Position numbers and translations under genes: made by a program. Shown here piece by piece: positions 20,629-29,743 of a DNA stretch of 64,000 nt. Every line of letters starts with the position of its first letter. The first letter of the stretch is position 1. The notes under the pieces were generated by a model. It did no database searches, had not been told where the DNA came from, and saw only the letters and a program-made list of their open reading frames with translations. The stretch lies in the NCBI RefSeq assembly GCF_034479615.1, contig NZ_CP140255.1:2232001-2296000 (forward strand), in the 5' to 3' direction. This stretch comes from Vreelandella neptunia (lineage in GTDB: Bacteria; Pseudomonadota; Gammaproteobacteria; Pseudomonadales; Halomonadaceae).

Positions 20629-20733
20629 AAATACGCTCGCACCGGAATGAAAAAAATAGAGTGAAAAACAGGTGATTACTATAAAGCGACTCTGTACAGG
20701 TGACCAGTAGTTCAGCCACCGGCACAGCGGGAA

Positions 20734-21297
20734 TTAAAGCCGCCAGCGTCCAGTTGAGCGACGGCGGCCCCGAGATGGCGCGGCGGGCAAGCCATGGCTG
20801 CTAAACACAGAGCCGTTATAAGCATGGGTTAACGCAATGGCTAACGCGTCGGCGGCGTCAGCTTGTGGGGTAGCAGAGAGCTGCAGAATTGCTGTCACCA
20901 TATGCTGCACCTGCTCTTTATCCGCGCCGCCCTGGCCAGTCACCGCCTGCTTTATCTGCCGCGCGGCGTATTCGGCAAGGCTTAAGCCATGATTGGCCAT
21001 ACACACCATTGCCGCCCCCCGAGCCTGGCCCAGCTTCAGCGCTGAATCGGGGTTTTTGGCCATAAAGACCCGCTCAATGGCCACCTGGCAGGGTCGATGC
21101 AGGCCGACGACTTCGCTAAGGCCGGCGTAAATTTGCGCCAAGCGCTGCTCCAAGGCCCCTTCTGCCGTGCGGATACAGCCACTCGCTACGTAGCAAGGTT
21201 TAACGCCAATAATATCGATCACCCCGTAACCGGTTACCCGGGAGCCAGGGTCTATGCCCAAAATGCGAATGGGTACGACGGACTTTTGCTCTTCCAT
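20734..21297 (-). CDS. ruvC: Holliday junction resolvase RuvC
   Basis: RuvC cleaves Holliday junctions symmetrically. The RNase H-like fold begins with [13 protein letters not shown], containing the first catalytic Asp. The middle acidic residues are in [11 protein letters not shown], and the C-terminal acidic site in [15 protein letters not shown]. Starting at the ATG at 21297 gives 187 residues; the frame stays open further upstream without a credible ribosome site. The gene follows aspS after a strong terminator. Confidence 0.96.
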   Translation of the reverse strand: MEEQKSVVPIRILGIDPGSRVTGYGVIDIIGVKPCYVASGCIRTAEGALEQRLAQIYAGLSEVVGLHRPCQVAIERVFMAKNPDSALKLGQARGAAMVCMANHGLSLAEYAARQIKQAVTGQGGADKEQVQHMVTAILQLSATPQADAADALAIALTHAYNGSVFSSHGLPAAPSRGRRRSTGRWRL

Positions 21298-21325
21298 GGC
21301 GTCGATACTCGTGTGACTAGAACAT

Positions 21326-21356
21326 ACAAAAACACCGACGCCACGGCGTCGGTGTT
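21326..21356 (-). terminator. Rho-independent terminator after aspS
   Basis: On the minus strand a perfect 12-bp stem (AACACCGACGCC with its complement, 2-nt central gap) is followed by TTTTT. It lies between the aspS stop and the ruvC start, so it should end the fmdB-aspS transcript. Confidence 0.85.
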
Positions 21357-21376
21357 GAGCAGCCATCCAAACCGAT

Positions 21377-23158
21377 TTATTCGGCGGCGGGTTCCGCTTT
21401 GACTTTCTGACGTAGACGGATGTTCAAATCTTTCAACTGCTCGGGGCTGACTTCGCCCGGTGCATTGGTCATCAAACAGGCAGCGCTTTGGGTTTTCGGG
21501 AAGGCGATGACTTCACGAATAGTCTTGGCACCAACCATCAGCATGACCAAGCGATCCAAGCCAAAGGCTAAGCCACCATGAGGCGGCGCACCGTACTGCA
21601 GTGCATCCAGCAGGAAGCCAAATTTCTCTTGGGCTTCTTCTTCACCAATGCCTAGAATCTCAAACACCGTGCTCTGCATGGTCTGATCGTGGATACGAAT
21701 AGAGCCGCCGCCCAATTCGGTACCGTTGAGCACCATATCGTAAGCGCGTGAAAGCGCGTTGGCAGGATCGGCCTTGAGCTCTTCCGGTGTGCAGGAAGGC
21801 GCGGTAAAGGGGTGGTGCAGTGGGCTAAGGCGGCCGTTGTCGTCGGCTTCAAACATTGGGAAGTCGACTACCCACAGTGGCGCCCACTCTTGAGTATAGA
21901 GTTCCAGGTCAGCACCGAGCTTGACGCGCAGCGCGCCAATGGCTTCGTTAACGATTCGCGCTTTATCGGCACCGAAGAAGATGATGTCACCATCTTCTGC
22001 GCCCACGCGGTCGAGCAGCTCTTCAACGATGTTTTCCATAAACTTGACGATCGGAGACTGCAGACCTTCAAGCCCTTTGGCGCGCTCGTTGACCTTGATC
22101 CACGCCAAACCTTTGGCGCCGTAGATGCCGACAAACTTGGTATATTCGTCGATCTCTTTGCGCGACAGCTTGGCGCCACCGGGTACTTTCAGTGCCGCGA
22201 CGCGACCATCATCAGCCTTGGCGGGGCCAGAGAAGACGTTGAAGTTAACCTGCTGCATCAGGTCATCGACATCGGTCAGTTCCAGCGGGATACGCAGATC
22301 AGGCTTATCGGAACCGAAACGATCCATCGCCTCCTGCCAGGTCATGCGCGGAAATTCTGGCAACTCTACCTTCAGCACTTCTTGGAATAGCTGACGAATC
22401 ATGGCTTCGGTAATGCCCATGATGTCGTTCTCTTCCACAAACGACGCCTCGATATCAATCTGGGTGAACTCAGGCTGACGGTCGGCGCGCAAATCTTCAT
22501 CGCGGAAACACTTGGCAATTTGGTAATAGCGGTCAAAACCCGCCACCATCAACAGCTGCTTAAACAGCTGCGGCGACTGAGGCAGTGCAAAGAAACTACC
22601 CGCGTGGGTACGGCTAGGCACCAGGTAATCACGCGCACCTTCAGGTGTTGCGCGGGTGAGCACCGGCGTTTCGATGTCCAGGAAACCCTGGTTTTCGAGG
22701 TACGCGCGCACGTTATGCGAAATACGCGAGCGCAGACGCAGCTTCTCGATCATATCCGGACGACGCAGATCGATGTAGCGGTGCTTTAAGCGCACCTCTT
22801 CGCCAACTTTGCCATGCTCATCCAGCTGAAATGGCGGGGTAACGGCGGTATTGAGCACTTCAACATCTTTTGCCAACACTTCAATCATACCCGTCGGCAT
22901 GTTGGCGTTTTGGGTGCCTTCTGGGCGCAGCCGAACGCGACCAGTAATACGCAGGACGAATTCACTGCGGGCACGGTCGGCATTAGCGAATGCCTCGGCG
23001 GTATCAGGGTCAACCACGAACTGAGCGATGCCGTCGCGATCGCGCATATCGAGGAAAATTACCCCACCGTGGTCACGGCGGCGATGAACCCATCCGCATA
23101 CCGTAACCGTTTGATCCACCAAAGTTTCGTTTAGCTGGCCGCAATAATGGCTGCGCAT
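21377..23158 (-). CDS. aspS: Aspartyl-tRNA synthetase
   Basis: This class II synthetase charges tRNA-Asp. The order is N-terminal OB anticodon-binding domain, catalytic core (motif 2 around [17 protein letters not shown], motif 3 [14 protein letters not shown]), and the bacterial GAD insertion. The 593-residue start at ATG 23158 has AGGA upstream. His30 in RRRDHGG and Gly81 in RPEGTQN match residues reported for non-discriminating Pseudomonas AspRS; E. coli has Leu and Lys there. The enzyme may therefore also charge tRNA-Asn. It follows fmdB. Confidence 0.97.
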   Translation of the reverse strand: MRSHYCGQLNETLVDQTVTVCGWVHRRRDHGGVIFLDMRDRDGIAQFVVDPDTAEAFANADRARSEFVLRITGRVRLRPEGTQNANMPTGMIEVLAKDVEVLNTAVTPPFQLDEHGKVGEEVRLKHRYIDLRRPDMIEKLRLRSRISHNVRAYLENQGFLDIETPVLTRATPEGARDYLVPSRTHAGSFFALPQSPQLFKQLLMVAGFDRYYQIAKCFRDEDLRADRQPEFTQIDIEASFVEENDIMGITEAMIRQLFQEVLKVELPEFPRMTWQEAMDRFGSDKPDLRIPLELTDVDDLMQQVNFNVFSGPAKADDGRVAALKVPGGAKLSRKEIDEYTKFVGIYGAKGLAWIKVNERAKGLEGLQSPIVKFMENIVEELLDRVGAEDGDIIFFGADKARIVNEAIGALRVKLGADLELYTQEWAPLWVVDFPMFEADDNGRLSPLHHPFTAPSCTPEELKADPANALSRAYDMVLNGTELGGGSIRIHDQTMQSTVFEILGIGEEEAQEKFGFLLDALQYGAPPHGGLAFGLDRLVMLMVGAKTIREVIAFPKTQSAACLMTNAPGEVSPEQLKDLNIRLRQKVKAEPAAE

Positions 23159-23223
23159 GTCAAATCCTGTTCTGTTACGTGGCAATGAGTGTGTCGCGGG
23201 CGTCCCGACCCTGACTGCCGCGG

Positions 23224-23523
23224 CTATGCCGCGGCGCCCTTGTCTTTGGGAGTGTCGCTCTTAGCGGTAGCGCTGGAATCGCTTGATTTACCGGCATCTG
23301 CAGAGGCAGTTTTGCCATCAGCGGCCAGGTTCTTTTTGCTACCCGTTTTGAAATCAGTTTCGTACCAACCGCCGCCGGCCAAACGGAATCCCGCTGCCGA
23401 GACAAGCCGTTCCAAGCCATCACTTTGGCATGCAGGGCAATCCTTGAGAGGATCGGCGCTAATCTTCTGCAATTTTTCCATACGATGGCCGCAGGCCTTG
23501 CACTCATATTCATAGATGGGCAT
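23224..23523 (-). CDS. FmdB-family zinc-ribbon regulatory protein
   Basis: The 99-residue protein starts [13 protein letters not shown]. It has two CxxC knuckles (CKAC at residues 8-11, CPAC at about 28-31) forming a zinc ribbon, followed by a Gly-rich GWYETDF block typical of FmdB/PF09723. The last 40 residues are a charged Ala/Ser/Asp/Lys-rich tail, probably disordered. AGGAG lies 8 nt before the chosen ATG. It sits directly upstream of aspS, a common gammaproteobacterial arrangement. Function is not established. Confidence 0.88.
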   Translation of the reverse strand: MPIYEYECKACGHRMEKLQKISADPLKDCPACQSDGLERLVSAAGFRLAGGGWYETDFKTGSKKNLAADGKTASADAGKSSDSSATAKSDTPKDKGAAA

Positions 23524-23805
23524 CTTAATGACTCCTAATAAGCTCAACCCTGACAAGCTTAGTTCTGACAGAACTGATTCTAACGACTCAGCTCTACGGA
23601 AACAGCTCTGACAAATCCAGTTCTATCTAAAAGACTCGTTCTGAAAAGAAAGAACAATGGCGAACACAAACGCTGCCAGGCTGCAATATGTGGCCTGTCG
23701 GGTTAAATTCCAAGGCTGCGGTTGATAAAGCGCCGCCATTATACCCTTTTGTGCCCCCTGACGAGCAAGGTTATACAGACCCCTGCGGTTAATGGAGAGA
23801 AGAAA

Positions 23806-24747
23806 ATGCCCCATGCGGTGATACTGGATGCGCAAAGTCTCGGCCCCGAGATCAATTTGGCCGCCATTAAGGAGGCGGTTTCAAACCTTGAGGTGTTTGA
23901 GCAGAGTACCACGCAACAAGCGCGGGAACGCCTTGCTAACGCCGATATAGCGATCGTGAACAAGGTCGTGCTGGACGCCGAAACGCTGCAGCAACTGCCA
24001 AAACTGCGGCTGATATGCGTATTGGCAACAGGCCTCAATAATATCGATCTTGAAAGTGCAAAAGAACACGACATTGACGTTAAAAACGTGGCGGCTTACG
24101 GCACCGCTAGCGTTTCCCAACACACTTTGATGCTCATGCTCGCGTTAGCCAATCGTCTTCCCCAATATCAGCGCGATGTTGCCGCAGGCGAGTGGCAGCA
24201 TAGCGCTTTCTTCTGCTTGCAGGATTACCCAACGCTCCAACTGGCAGGCAAACAGCTCGTCATGGTCGGGCAAGGCGAGCTAGGTACCGAAGTAGCACGC
24301 TTGGTGGAGGCCTTTGGCATGCAGGTCACCTTTGCCGCCCGCCCCGGCAACGAAGCTAATGATAAGCGGCCTGCCCTGGACGACCTGCTTCCCGATGCCG
24401 ATGTTATCAGCCTGCACTGCCCGTTGAGCGAGGCCACCAAGCACTTGATCAACCGGGAGCGCTTAGCGCGCGCCAAGAACTCACTACTACTGGTCAACTG
24501 CGCCCGCGGCGGGGTTATCGATGAAGTGGCAGCGTTAGAGGCGTTGCGCAGCGGCAAGCTGGGTGGATTAGGCGTTGATGTGCTGCCCGCTGAACCACCC
24601 AGAGATGGGCACCCACTGCTGGATGCGCTCAGCGAACCGCTAAACTTAATCGTCACGCCTCACAACGCCTGGATCACTCCGGAAGCGCGCCAGAATATTG
24701 TTAGCCTGACAGCTAACAATATCCTTGAATGGAAAGGCGCCCAATAG
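23806..24747 (+). CDS. D-isomer-specific 2-hydroxyacid dehydrogenase (glycerate dehydrogenase-like)
   Basis: This 313-residue NAD(P)-dependent dehydrogenase has the Rossmann loop VGQGELG, catalytic Arg in NCARGGVID, Glu in LPAEPP and His in TPHNAW. The overall look is that of HprA-type glycerate or hydroxypyruvate reductases, but substrate cannot be fixed from sequence. The ATG at 23806 is preceded by GGAGAG; the open frame before it is noncoding. It stands alone, convergent with acyP. Confidence 0.88.
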   Translation: MPHAVILDAQSLGPEINLAAIKEAVSNLEVFEQSTTQQARERLANADIAIVNKVVLDAETLQQLPKLRLICVLATGLNNIDLESAKEHDIDVKNVAAYGTASVSQHTLMLMLALANRLPQYQRDVAAGEWQHSAFFCLQDYPTLQLAGKQLVMVGQGELGTEVARLVEAFGMQVTFAARPGNEANDKRPALDDLLPDADVISLHCPLSEATKHLINRERLARAKNSLLLVNCARGGVIDEVAALEALRSGKLGGLGVDVLPAEPPRDGHPLLDALSEPLNLIVTPHNAWITPEARQNIVSLTANNILEWKGAQ

Positions 24748-24782
24748 AAACCTGCCGTCTCATCAGAGGCTCCCAATAGGCT

Positions 24783-25058
24783 TTACTGGGTGGCAAAGTG
24801 GCTCGGGGCGCGGCAGTTATCCAGCACCTCGAGCTCCACGTGGGTAACTTGTGCACCTTCTGAGCCCTGCCATAGCCATTCGCTTAGCAGCTTGACTGCG
24901 TCGGAGTGACCACACATCAACACTTCAACCCGGCCATCGGGCAAGTTTTTGGCATAGCCGGTGATACCGTGCTGAAGGGCTTTCTCTTGGGTAGCCCGGC
25001 GATACCAGACCCCCTGCACCTTACCGGTCACAAGGGCACGTACACAGCAATCACTCAT
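24783..25058 (-). CDS. acyP: Acylphosphatase
   Basis: This 91-residue protein hydrolyses carboxyl-phosphate bonds of acylphosphates. The signature VTGKVQGVWYRRATQEKA carries the catalytic Arg, and GYAKNLPDGRVEVLMCG carries the catalytic Asn. It begins downstream of yihY on the same strand, with AGGAGG upstream of its ATG. Confidence 0.95.
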   Translation of the reverse strand: MSDCCVRALVTGKVQGVWYRRATQEKALQHGITGYAKNLPDGRVEVLMCGHSDAVKLLSEWLWQGSEGAQVTHVELEVLDNCRAPSHFATQ

Positions 25059-25094
25059 ACTTACCTCCTTACCTTGGCGCTTCTGAACGGAGTG

Positions 25095-25994
25095 TTAAAC
25101 ATACTCACGTTTGACAATCACTGCACTGTTACGCGGAATCAGCGGGCGGCCACGGCGTAGTAGCAATGAGCGGGTGAACGCCGCCCCAAACAGCAATATT
25201 AGTGAACTGTAGTAGACCCACAGCAAAATCATGACCACCGACCCGGCGGCGCCATAGGTAGATGCTGTAGCCGTATACGCCAGGTAAATCGCGATTACAC
25301 TGCGCCCAATAGTAAACAGTACGGCAGTGACGACTGCGCCAATCAACACATCTTGCCAGCGCAACACAACGTCGGGAAGTACTTTAAAAATGGTGGCAAA
25401 TAGTAAGGTGACCACAGCCAGCGAGACCAGCGACTCAACTGACGTTGTCAGTAAGCTGGCATAAGGCACCAGATTATCGGCGGCCTGGAGCATACCGCGC
25501 AAAACGACGCCTAATACCAGCGATACCATCAGTATAAATCCGATGGAGAGCACCACCGTTAACGATAGCAACCGGCTTTTAATAAAGCGTAAAGCGCTAT
25601 TAGAAGTGGGCTTTGCCGTTACGCCCCAAATGGTATTGAGCGAAAATTGCATCTGTGCGAAAACGGTTGTTGCACCGATCACCAATGCCCCAACACCTAG
25701 TAGCGTTGGCAGTAGACCGGACTCTTCAATCCTCGACTGAGCAACAGCCTGTTCGATAGCCACTGCTGCATCCATTCCTAGCGTGCCTTGTAACTGAGCG
25801 ACTATTTGTCCGTGGGCAGCCTCTTCACCTAAAACAACACCGATGACCGTGACTGCAATAATAATCGTGGGCGCCAATGAGAAAAGCGTATAGAACGCTA
25901 GCGAACCTGCGTAGCTAAAGGCATTACGCTCCAACCATAGTGACGTGGCGTCTTGGACTACTTTCCACCAAAAGGTAGCGGCGCGTTTAATCAT
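25095..25994 (-). CDS. yihY: YihY/BrkB-family inner-membrane protein
   Basis: The protein has 299 residues and six predicted membrane helices, with the family motif NAFSYAGSLAFYTLFSLAPTI near the N-terminus and GAAGSVVMILLWVYYSSLILLFGA near the C-terminus. The old name ribonuclease BN for this family is a misassignment; the function is unclear. The ATG at 25994 is preferred because GGGAG precedes it by 5 nt; an in-frame GTG two codons earlier overlaps that site. Confidence 0.88.
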   Translation of the reverse strand: MIKRAATFWWKVVQDATSLWLERNAFSYAGSLAFYTLFSLAPTIIIAVTVIGVVLGEEAAHGQIVAQLQGTLGMDAAVAIEQAVAQSRIEESGLLPTLLGVGALVIGATTVFAQMQFSLNTIWGVTAKPTSNSALRFIKSRLLSLTVVLSIGFILMVSLVLGVVLRGMLQAADNLVPYASLLTTSVESLVSLAVVTLLFATIFKVLPDVVLRWQDVLIGAVVTAVLFTIGRSVIAIYLAYTATASTYGAAGSVVMILLWVYYSSLILLFGAAFTRSLLLRRGRPLIPRNSAVIVKREYV

Positions 25995-26137
25995 ATTCAC
26001 TCCCTGTGCTCTGGGTATCGGGGCTTTTTATAAGCTTTATCAACATCCTATTTTTCTAGCATACCTAACCACAGCGTTTAGCGCAGTTTTCTGGTAGGTT
26101 GCATCTCTGAGTTCACCAAACGCAAAAGGAAGCTTGA

Positions 26138-27232
26138 ATGGCTACTGATACTTCGCGCCCCGCGACTGCCTGCGACTTCGACTGTTTGGTGTTTATTGGT
26201 CGTTTTCAGCCGCCACATCTGGGGCATCTCGCGGTCATTCGTGAAGCGCTCAAACGCGCACGACAGGTCATTGTGTTGGTAGGCTCTTCTTGGCAGGCCC
26301 GCTCACTGCGTAACCCCTGGCGATTTGACGAACGACAAGCCATGCTTCGGGCGGGATTTGACGACGCCGATAATCAACGCTTGGAGATCACCCCGTTACT
26401 CGACGCCCTCTATAACGACGATGTTTGGGTGCGCGATGTGCAACGCAAAGTGCGCGATTTAGCTGCACCTGCCAATGCTCGCCTACCCCGTATTGGCTTG
26501 ATCGGAGCCAGCCGCGGCCAGTCAAGCTACTACCTTTCACTGTTTCCTCAGTGGGAGTCTGTCAGCGTGCCGTCGGTGGAGGGGATTTCAGCCAGTCAAA
26601 TACGTGAGCGACTGTTTCGCTCGCCCAGCTCAACGAATGACTACCTGAGTACCGGCGCTTACCACGATTTACCGCCGGGGGTTGTAGAAAGCGTCAAACA
26701 CTTTTGCAATGAGCACGCCTATCAGCGGCTGCTCGAAGAGCAGCAGTTGTTGGATCAGTACCGTCAGGCCTGGGCTCACGCCCCCTACCCGCCAATTTTT
26801 GTCACGGTCAACGCCGTGGTCGTGCAGTCGGGCCATGTGCTGCTGGTACGACGCACGGCGGCACCGGGCAAAGGCCTTTATGCCCTGCCGGGAGGGTTTA
26901 TTAACCCCCACGAACGGCTCTTGGATGCTTGCTTGCGTGAACTTCGCGAACGCATACGCTTAAAGGTTCCTGAGCCTGTACTCAAAGGCTCTCTGCGTGG
27001 CCAACGGTTGTTTGATGAACCCCACCGCAGCTGGCGTGGGCGTACTTTGGCGGAAGCATTCTATTTTGCGCTACGCCCCGATCAGCAGCTGCCACGCCTG
27101 AAGCCTGTTAAAGGCGGTGATCATGCGCGCTGGGTAGCGCTCGCCGATCTTGAGCCCGACAGCCTGTTTGAAGATCACTTCTTCATTATTCAGAACTTTT
27201 TAGGGCTACCCGCCGATTTTGGAAGTAGCTAA
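26138..27232 (+). CDS. nadM: Bifunctional NMN adenylyltransferase / Nudix-domain protein
   Basis: The N-terminal half (about residues 14-190) is a NadM-type nucleotidyltransferase making NAD from NMN and ATP. It shows FIGRFQPPHLGHLAVI (HxGH) and the ISASQIRERLF signature. The C-terminal half (about 215-355) is a Nudix fold with GGFINPHERLLDACLRELRERI. Compared with the Nudix box GX5EX7REUXEEXGU, the last Glu is Arg272 and the Gly is Arg274. One metal ligand of the hydrolase site is therefore missing, while the adenylyltransferase site looks intact. AAAGGAAG precedes the ATG. Confidence 0.9.
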   Translation: MATDTSRPATACDFDCLVFIGRFQPPHLGHLAVIREALKRARQVIVLVGSSWQARSLRNPWRFDERQAMLRAGFDDADNQRLEITPLLDALYNDDVWVRDVQRKVRDLAAPANARLPRIGLIGASRGQSSYYLSLFPQWESVSVPSVEGISASQIRERLFRSPSSTNDYLSTGAYHDLPPGVVESVKHFCNEHAYQRLLEEQQLLDQYRQAWAHAPYPPIFVTVNAVVVQSGHVLLVRRTAAPGKGLYALPGGFINPHERLLDACLRELRERIRLKVPEPVLKGSLRGQRLFDEPHRSWRGRTLAEAFYFALRPDQQLPRLKPVKGGDHARWVALADLEPDSLFEDHFFIIQNFLGLPADFGSS

Positions 27233-27249
27233 ACGCTCACTGACGAGCG

Positions 27250-28167
27250 CTATGCTTGTAGGAAATCCCGCGGCAGCTTCATCATCTGCCGCCATAAACG
27301 CTCTACGCCGGGCTTATGCACCATTGAGCAGCGATATAAGCGGATTTCCAGGGGGATATCCCAGCTAGGGTCGCCTGCCCTCACCAAACGGCCACTTTTC
27401 AGCTCTTCACGAATACAAAAATCGGGTATCCACGCCACCCCAACGCCCTGTAATACCATTCCTTTCAGGCCTTCAGCCATGGCCGTTTCATATACCGTAC
27501 GCAGCTTCATTCGTAGCGGATCATTTTTCAGTAGCATGCGCACACTGCGCCCTAAAAAGGCCCCTTGAGTGTACGAAAGATAGGGAATGGAAGTGTCGTG
27601 CTGGAGTGAAAATTTTGCTTTGCCATGCTCGTCGGGTAACGAAACAGGCAACATATTGACCTTACCAATCGAAAACGAGGGAAACACCTCGGCATCGAGC
27701 TGCATCGTCGCAAAAGGGTCGTAGTAGGCGAGCATCAGATCGCAGTTGCCCTCTCGCAGCACATGTATTGCCTCGCCCACATTCATGGCCACCAAGCGGG
27801 TCGGCAGCTCGCCCAAGCCCTGCTGCAGGCGGGAGATCCAAGGCGGATAAAAACTCAATGCCAAGGAGTGCGCCGCGACGATATCCAGCGCCTCATTGGC
27901 GATAGAGAGACCGCGCAAATGGCTAAGCGATTCGTTTAATTGCTCGACCAAATTGCGCGCAGTAACCAAAAACAGTTGCCCTTCGGGCGTTAACCCTACG
28001 GGGGTGGTAGAACGATCCACCAGGGTGACATCAACAGCCTGCTCCAACGCGCGAATACGGCGACTAAAGGCCGGCTGGGTCACGTGTCGCTGGCGTGCTG
28101 ACGCAGAGAAGCTGCGCGTATTGGCTAGCGCTACAAAATCTTCCAGCCATTTTGTTTCAAGATTCAC
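27250..28167 (-). CDS. LysR-family transcriptional regulator
   Basis: The 305-residue protein has an N-terminal winged helix-turn-helix (residues 5-65, FVALANTRSFSASARQRHVTQPAFSRRIRALE) and a substrate-binding domain. The start is a GTG at 28167 with AGGAG 7 nt upstream. It converges with the nadM gene and lies upstream of nothing it obviously controls, so the target and ligand are unknown. HypT-like regulators share the N-terminal WLEDFVALA pattern, which is a tentative lead. Confidence 0.88.
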   Translation of the reverse strand: MNLETKWLEDFVALANTRSFSASARQRHVTQPAFSRRIRALEQAVDVTLVDRSTTPVGLTPEGQLFLVTARNLVEQLNESLSHLRGLSIANEALDIVAAHSLALSFYPPWISRLQQGLGELPTRLVAMNVGEAIHVLREGNCDLMLAYYDPFATMQLDAEVFPSFSIGKVNMLPVSLPDEHGKAKFSLQHDTSIPYLSYTQGAFLGRSVRMLLKNDPLRMKLRTVYETAMAEGLKGMVLQGVGVAWIPDFCIREELKSGRLVRAGDPSWDIPLEIRLYRCSMVHKPGVERLWRQMMKLPRDFLQA

Positions 28168-28229
28168 CCCATGACTCCTTGTCTCACCCTGCGTTTGAGC
28201 ATCTCGATTTTCCTTTTAGGCTGACGTAT

Positions 28230-29651
28230 CTATTGAACCGGGGCCATTAAATAGGCCGCCCGCGAAACGACTTTCATCCATACCGGGCGCTGGTTAATTT
28301 CATCGATGGTGACACGCCGACAGTGAGCAAAGTCTTTTTCCAGCATTGCCTCAACGCTGGTAGCAAAATCACGACTTGGAATAAACGCGGTAATCTCAAA
28401 ATTTAACCGAAATGAGCGATTATCCAAATTGACTGTCCCTACCGTGGCTGCTTCGTTATCCACCAGCATGACTTTTTGATGTAAAAAACCAGGGAGATAA
28501 CGGTATATTTTAACTCCTGCTCTTAGCATATCGGGCAGAAATGAAAACGCAGAGAGGAAAACCAACAAGTGATCGGGGCGCTCCGGAATCATCACCCGAA
28601 CGTCGACGCCGCGCATCGCTGCAAGCCGCAGCGCATCCTGAACTCCCTGATCAGGGACGAAATAGGGGCTGGTCACCCACAGGCGCTGCTTGGCGCTATG
28701 AATGACCTGCTGGACGAGCAGGCTGGCGGTGTCCTGACGATCGGCGGGCCCAGAAGGCACAATCACCACATGATGGTCGGTGGCAGAGGATGACGTGTCG
28801 GCCATCCAGTTCAAGCTAATCACTTCATCCGTCGCCCAGTGCCAATCCTCCCAAAATGCTTCCTGCAAGCCCAGCACGCTGGGCCCTTCAAGTTTGAGAT
28901 GAGTATCACGCCAAGGCCCGTGCCGCGGATTTTCGCCGAGATATTCGACCCCGACATTAAAGCCCCCTATCCAGCCCTCCTTGCCGTCTATTACCGTTAC
29001 CTTGCGATGGTTACGGAAGTTAAGCTGAAAACGGTGTTTAAAGCCTCGCGATGAACGGAAGGCACTGACGGCCACCCCATCGCTGATTAAATCATTGAGG
29101 TAGCTATCGGCTAACTTGCGACTACCCACTTCATCGTAAAGAAAATAGACCCTCACGCCGCGCCGGGCAGCGCGCTGTAAATGGTGCTTCAAACGTTGGC
29201 CGAGGGCGTCGTTACGAACAATGAAGAACTGCACCAACGCATACTGTTCCGCACGGTCAATACCATCAAACAGGCTTTCAAACGTTGCTGGCCCATCAAT
29301 CAGCAGTGTGGCTTGATTGCCATGGGTTAGCGGCATCATGGCAAGCTGTTCGACCGCCTGAATATCGGCATTGGTAGAGGGCGCAACGTAGGGTTGAACA
29401 TTAGCCCGGTAACGCACTAGAACCCGGCGTAGAACGGTGTCCCGCTGACCGCGGGCAGATACATAGCCATAAAACCTTGGCCGCCCGAAAAACCAGTACG
29501 CTGGAAGCGCGACATAAGGGAAGGTCAGCAGCGAGATGATCCATGCCACGGCACCCTGGGAGGTGCGACTGGACATCAGCGCCATAATGGCTGAAACGAT
29601 GCCAAGCAGGTGTATCAGTAAGATGCTGGTCCCTAGCAACCAGGAGGTCAT
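28230..29651 (-). CDS. cls: Cardiolipin synthase (phospholipase D family)
   Basis: The enzyme condenses phosphatidylglycerol to cardiolipin at the inner membrane. Two N-terminal membrane helices (about residues 3-60) precede two HKD motifs: HRKVTVIDGKEGWIGGFN and HQKVMLVDNEAATVGTVNLD. The 473-residue length fits ClsA-type proteins. The ATG at 29651 has AAGGA 7 nt upstream; a GTG two codons earlier is less well placed. It follows the fumarase gene after a hairpin. Confidence 0.93.
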   Translation of the reverse strand: MTSWLLGTSILLIHLLGIVSAIMALMSSRTSQGAVAWIISLLTFPYVALPAYWFFGRPRFYGYVSARGQRDTVLRRVLVRYRANVQPYVAPSTNADIQAVEQLAMMPLTHGNQATLLIDGPATFESLFDGIDRAEQYALVQFFIVRNDALGQRLKHHLQRAARRGVRVYFLYDEVGSRKLADSYLNDLISDGVAVSAFRSSRGFKHRFQLNFRNHRKVTVIDGKEGWIGGFNVGVEYLGENPRHGPWRDTHLKLEGPSVLGLQEAFWEDWHWATDEVISLNWMADTSSSATDHHVVIVPSGPADRQDTASLLVQQVIHSAKQRLWVTSPYFVPDQGVQDALRLAAMRGVDVRVMIPERPDHLLVFLSAFSFLPDMLRAGVKIYRYLPGFLHQKVMLVDNEAATVGTVNLDNRSFRLNFEITAFIPSRDFATSVEAMLEKDFAHCRRVTIDEINQRPVWMKVVSRAAYLMAPVQ

Positions 29652-29683
29652 AGTCACGTCCTTATAAAGCCCTCACATAGAAC

Positions 29684-29709
29684 AAGGCCTCGCCGTCAGC
29701 GAGGCCCTT
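29684..29709 (-). terminator. Terminator hairpin after fumarase gene
   Basis: A GC-rich 8-bp stem (GGCCTCGC and its complement, extended by AA/TT pairs) with a 5-nt loop is followed on the minus strand by TTGTTCT. It lies between the fumarase stop and the cls start, on the side expected to end the fumarase transcript. Confidence 0.65.
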
Positions 29710-29743
29710 ATGCGTCTAAAGCCTAATCAACCTTACCACTCCA

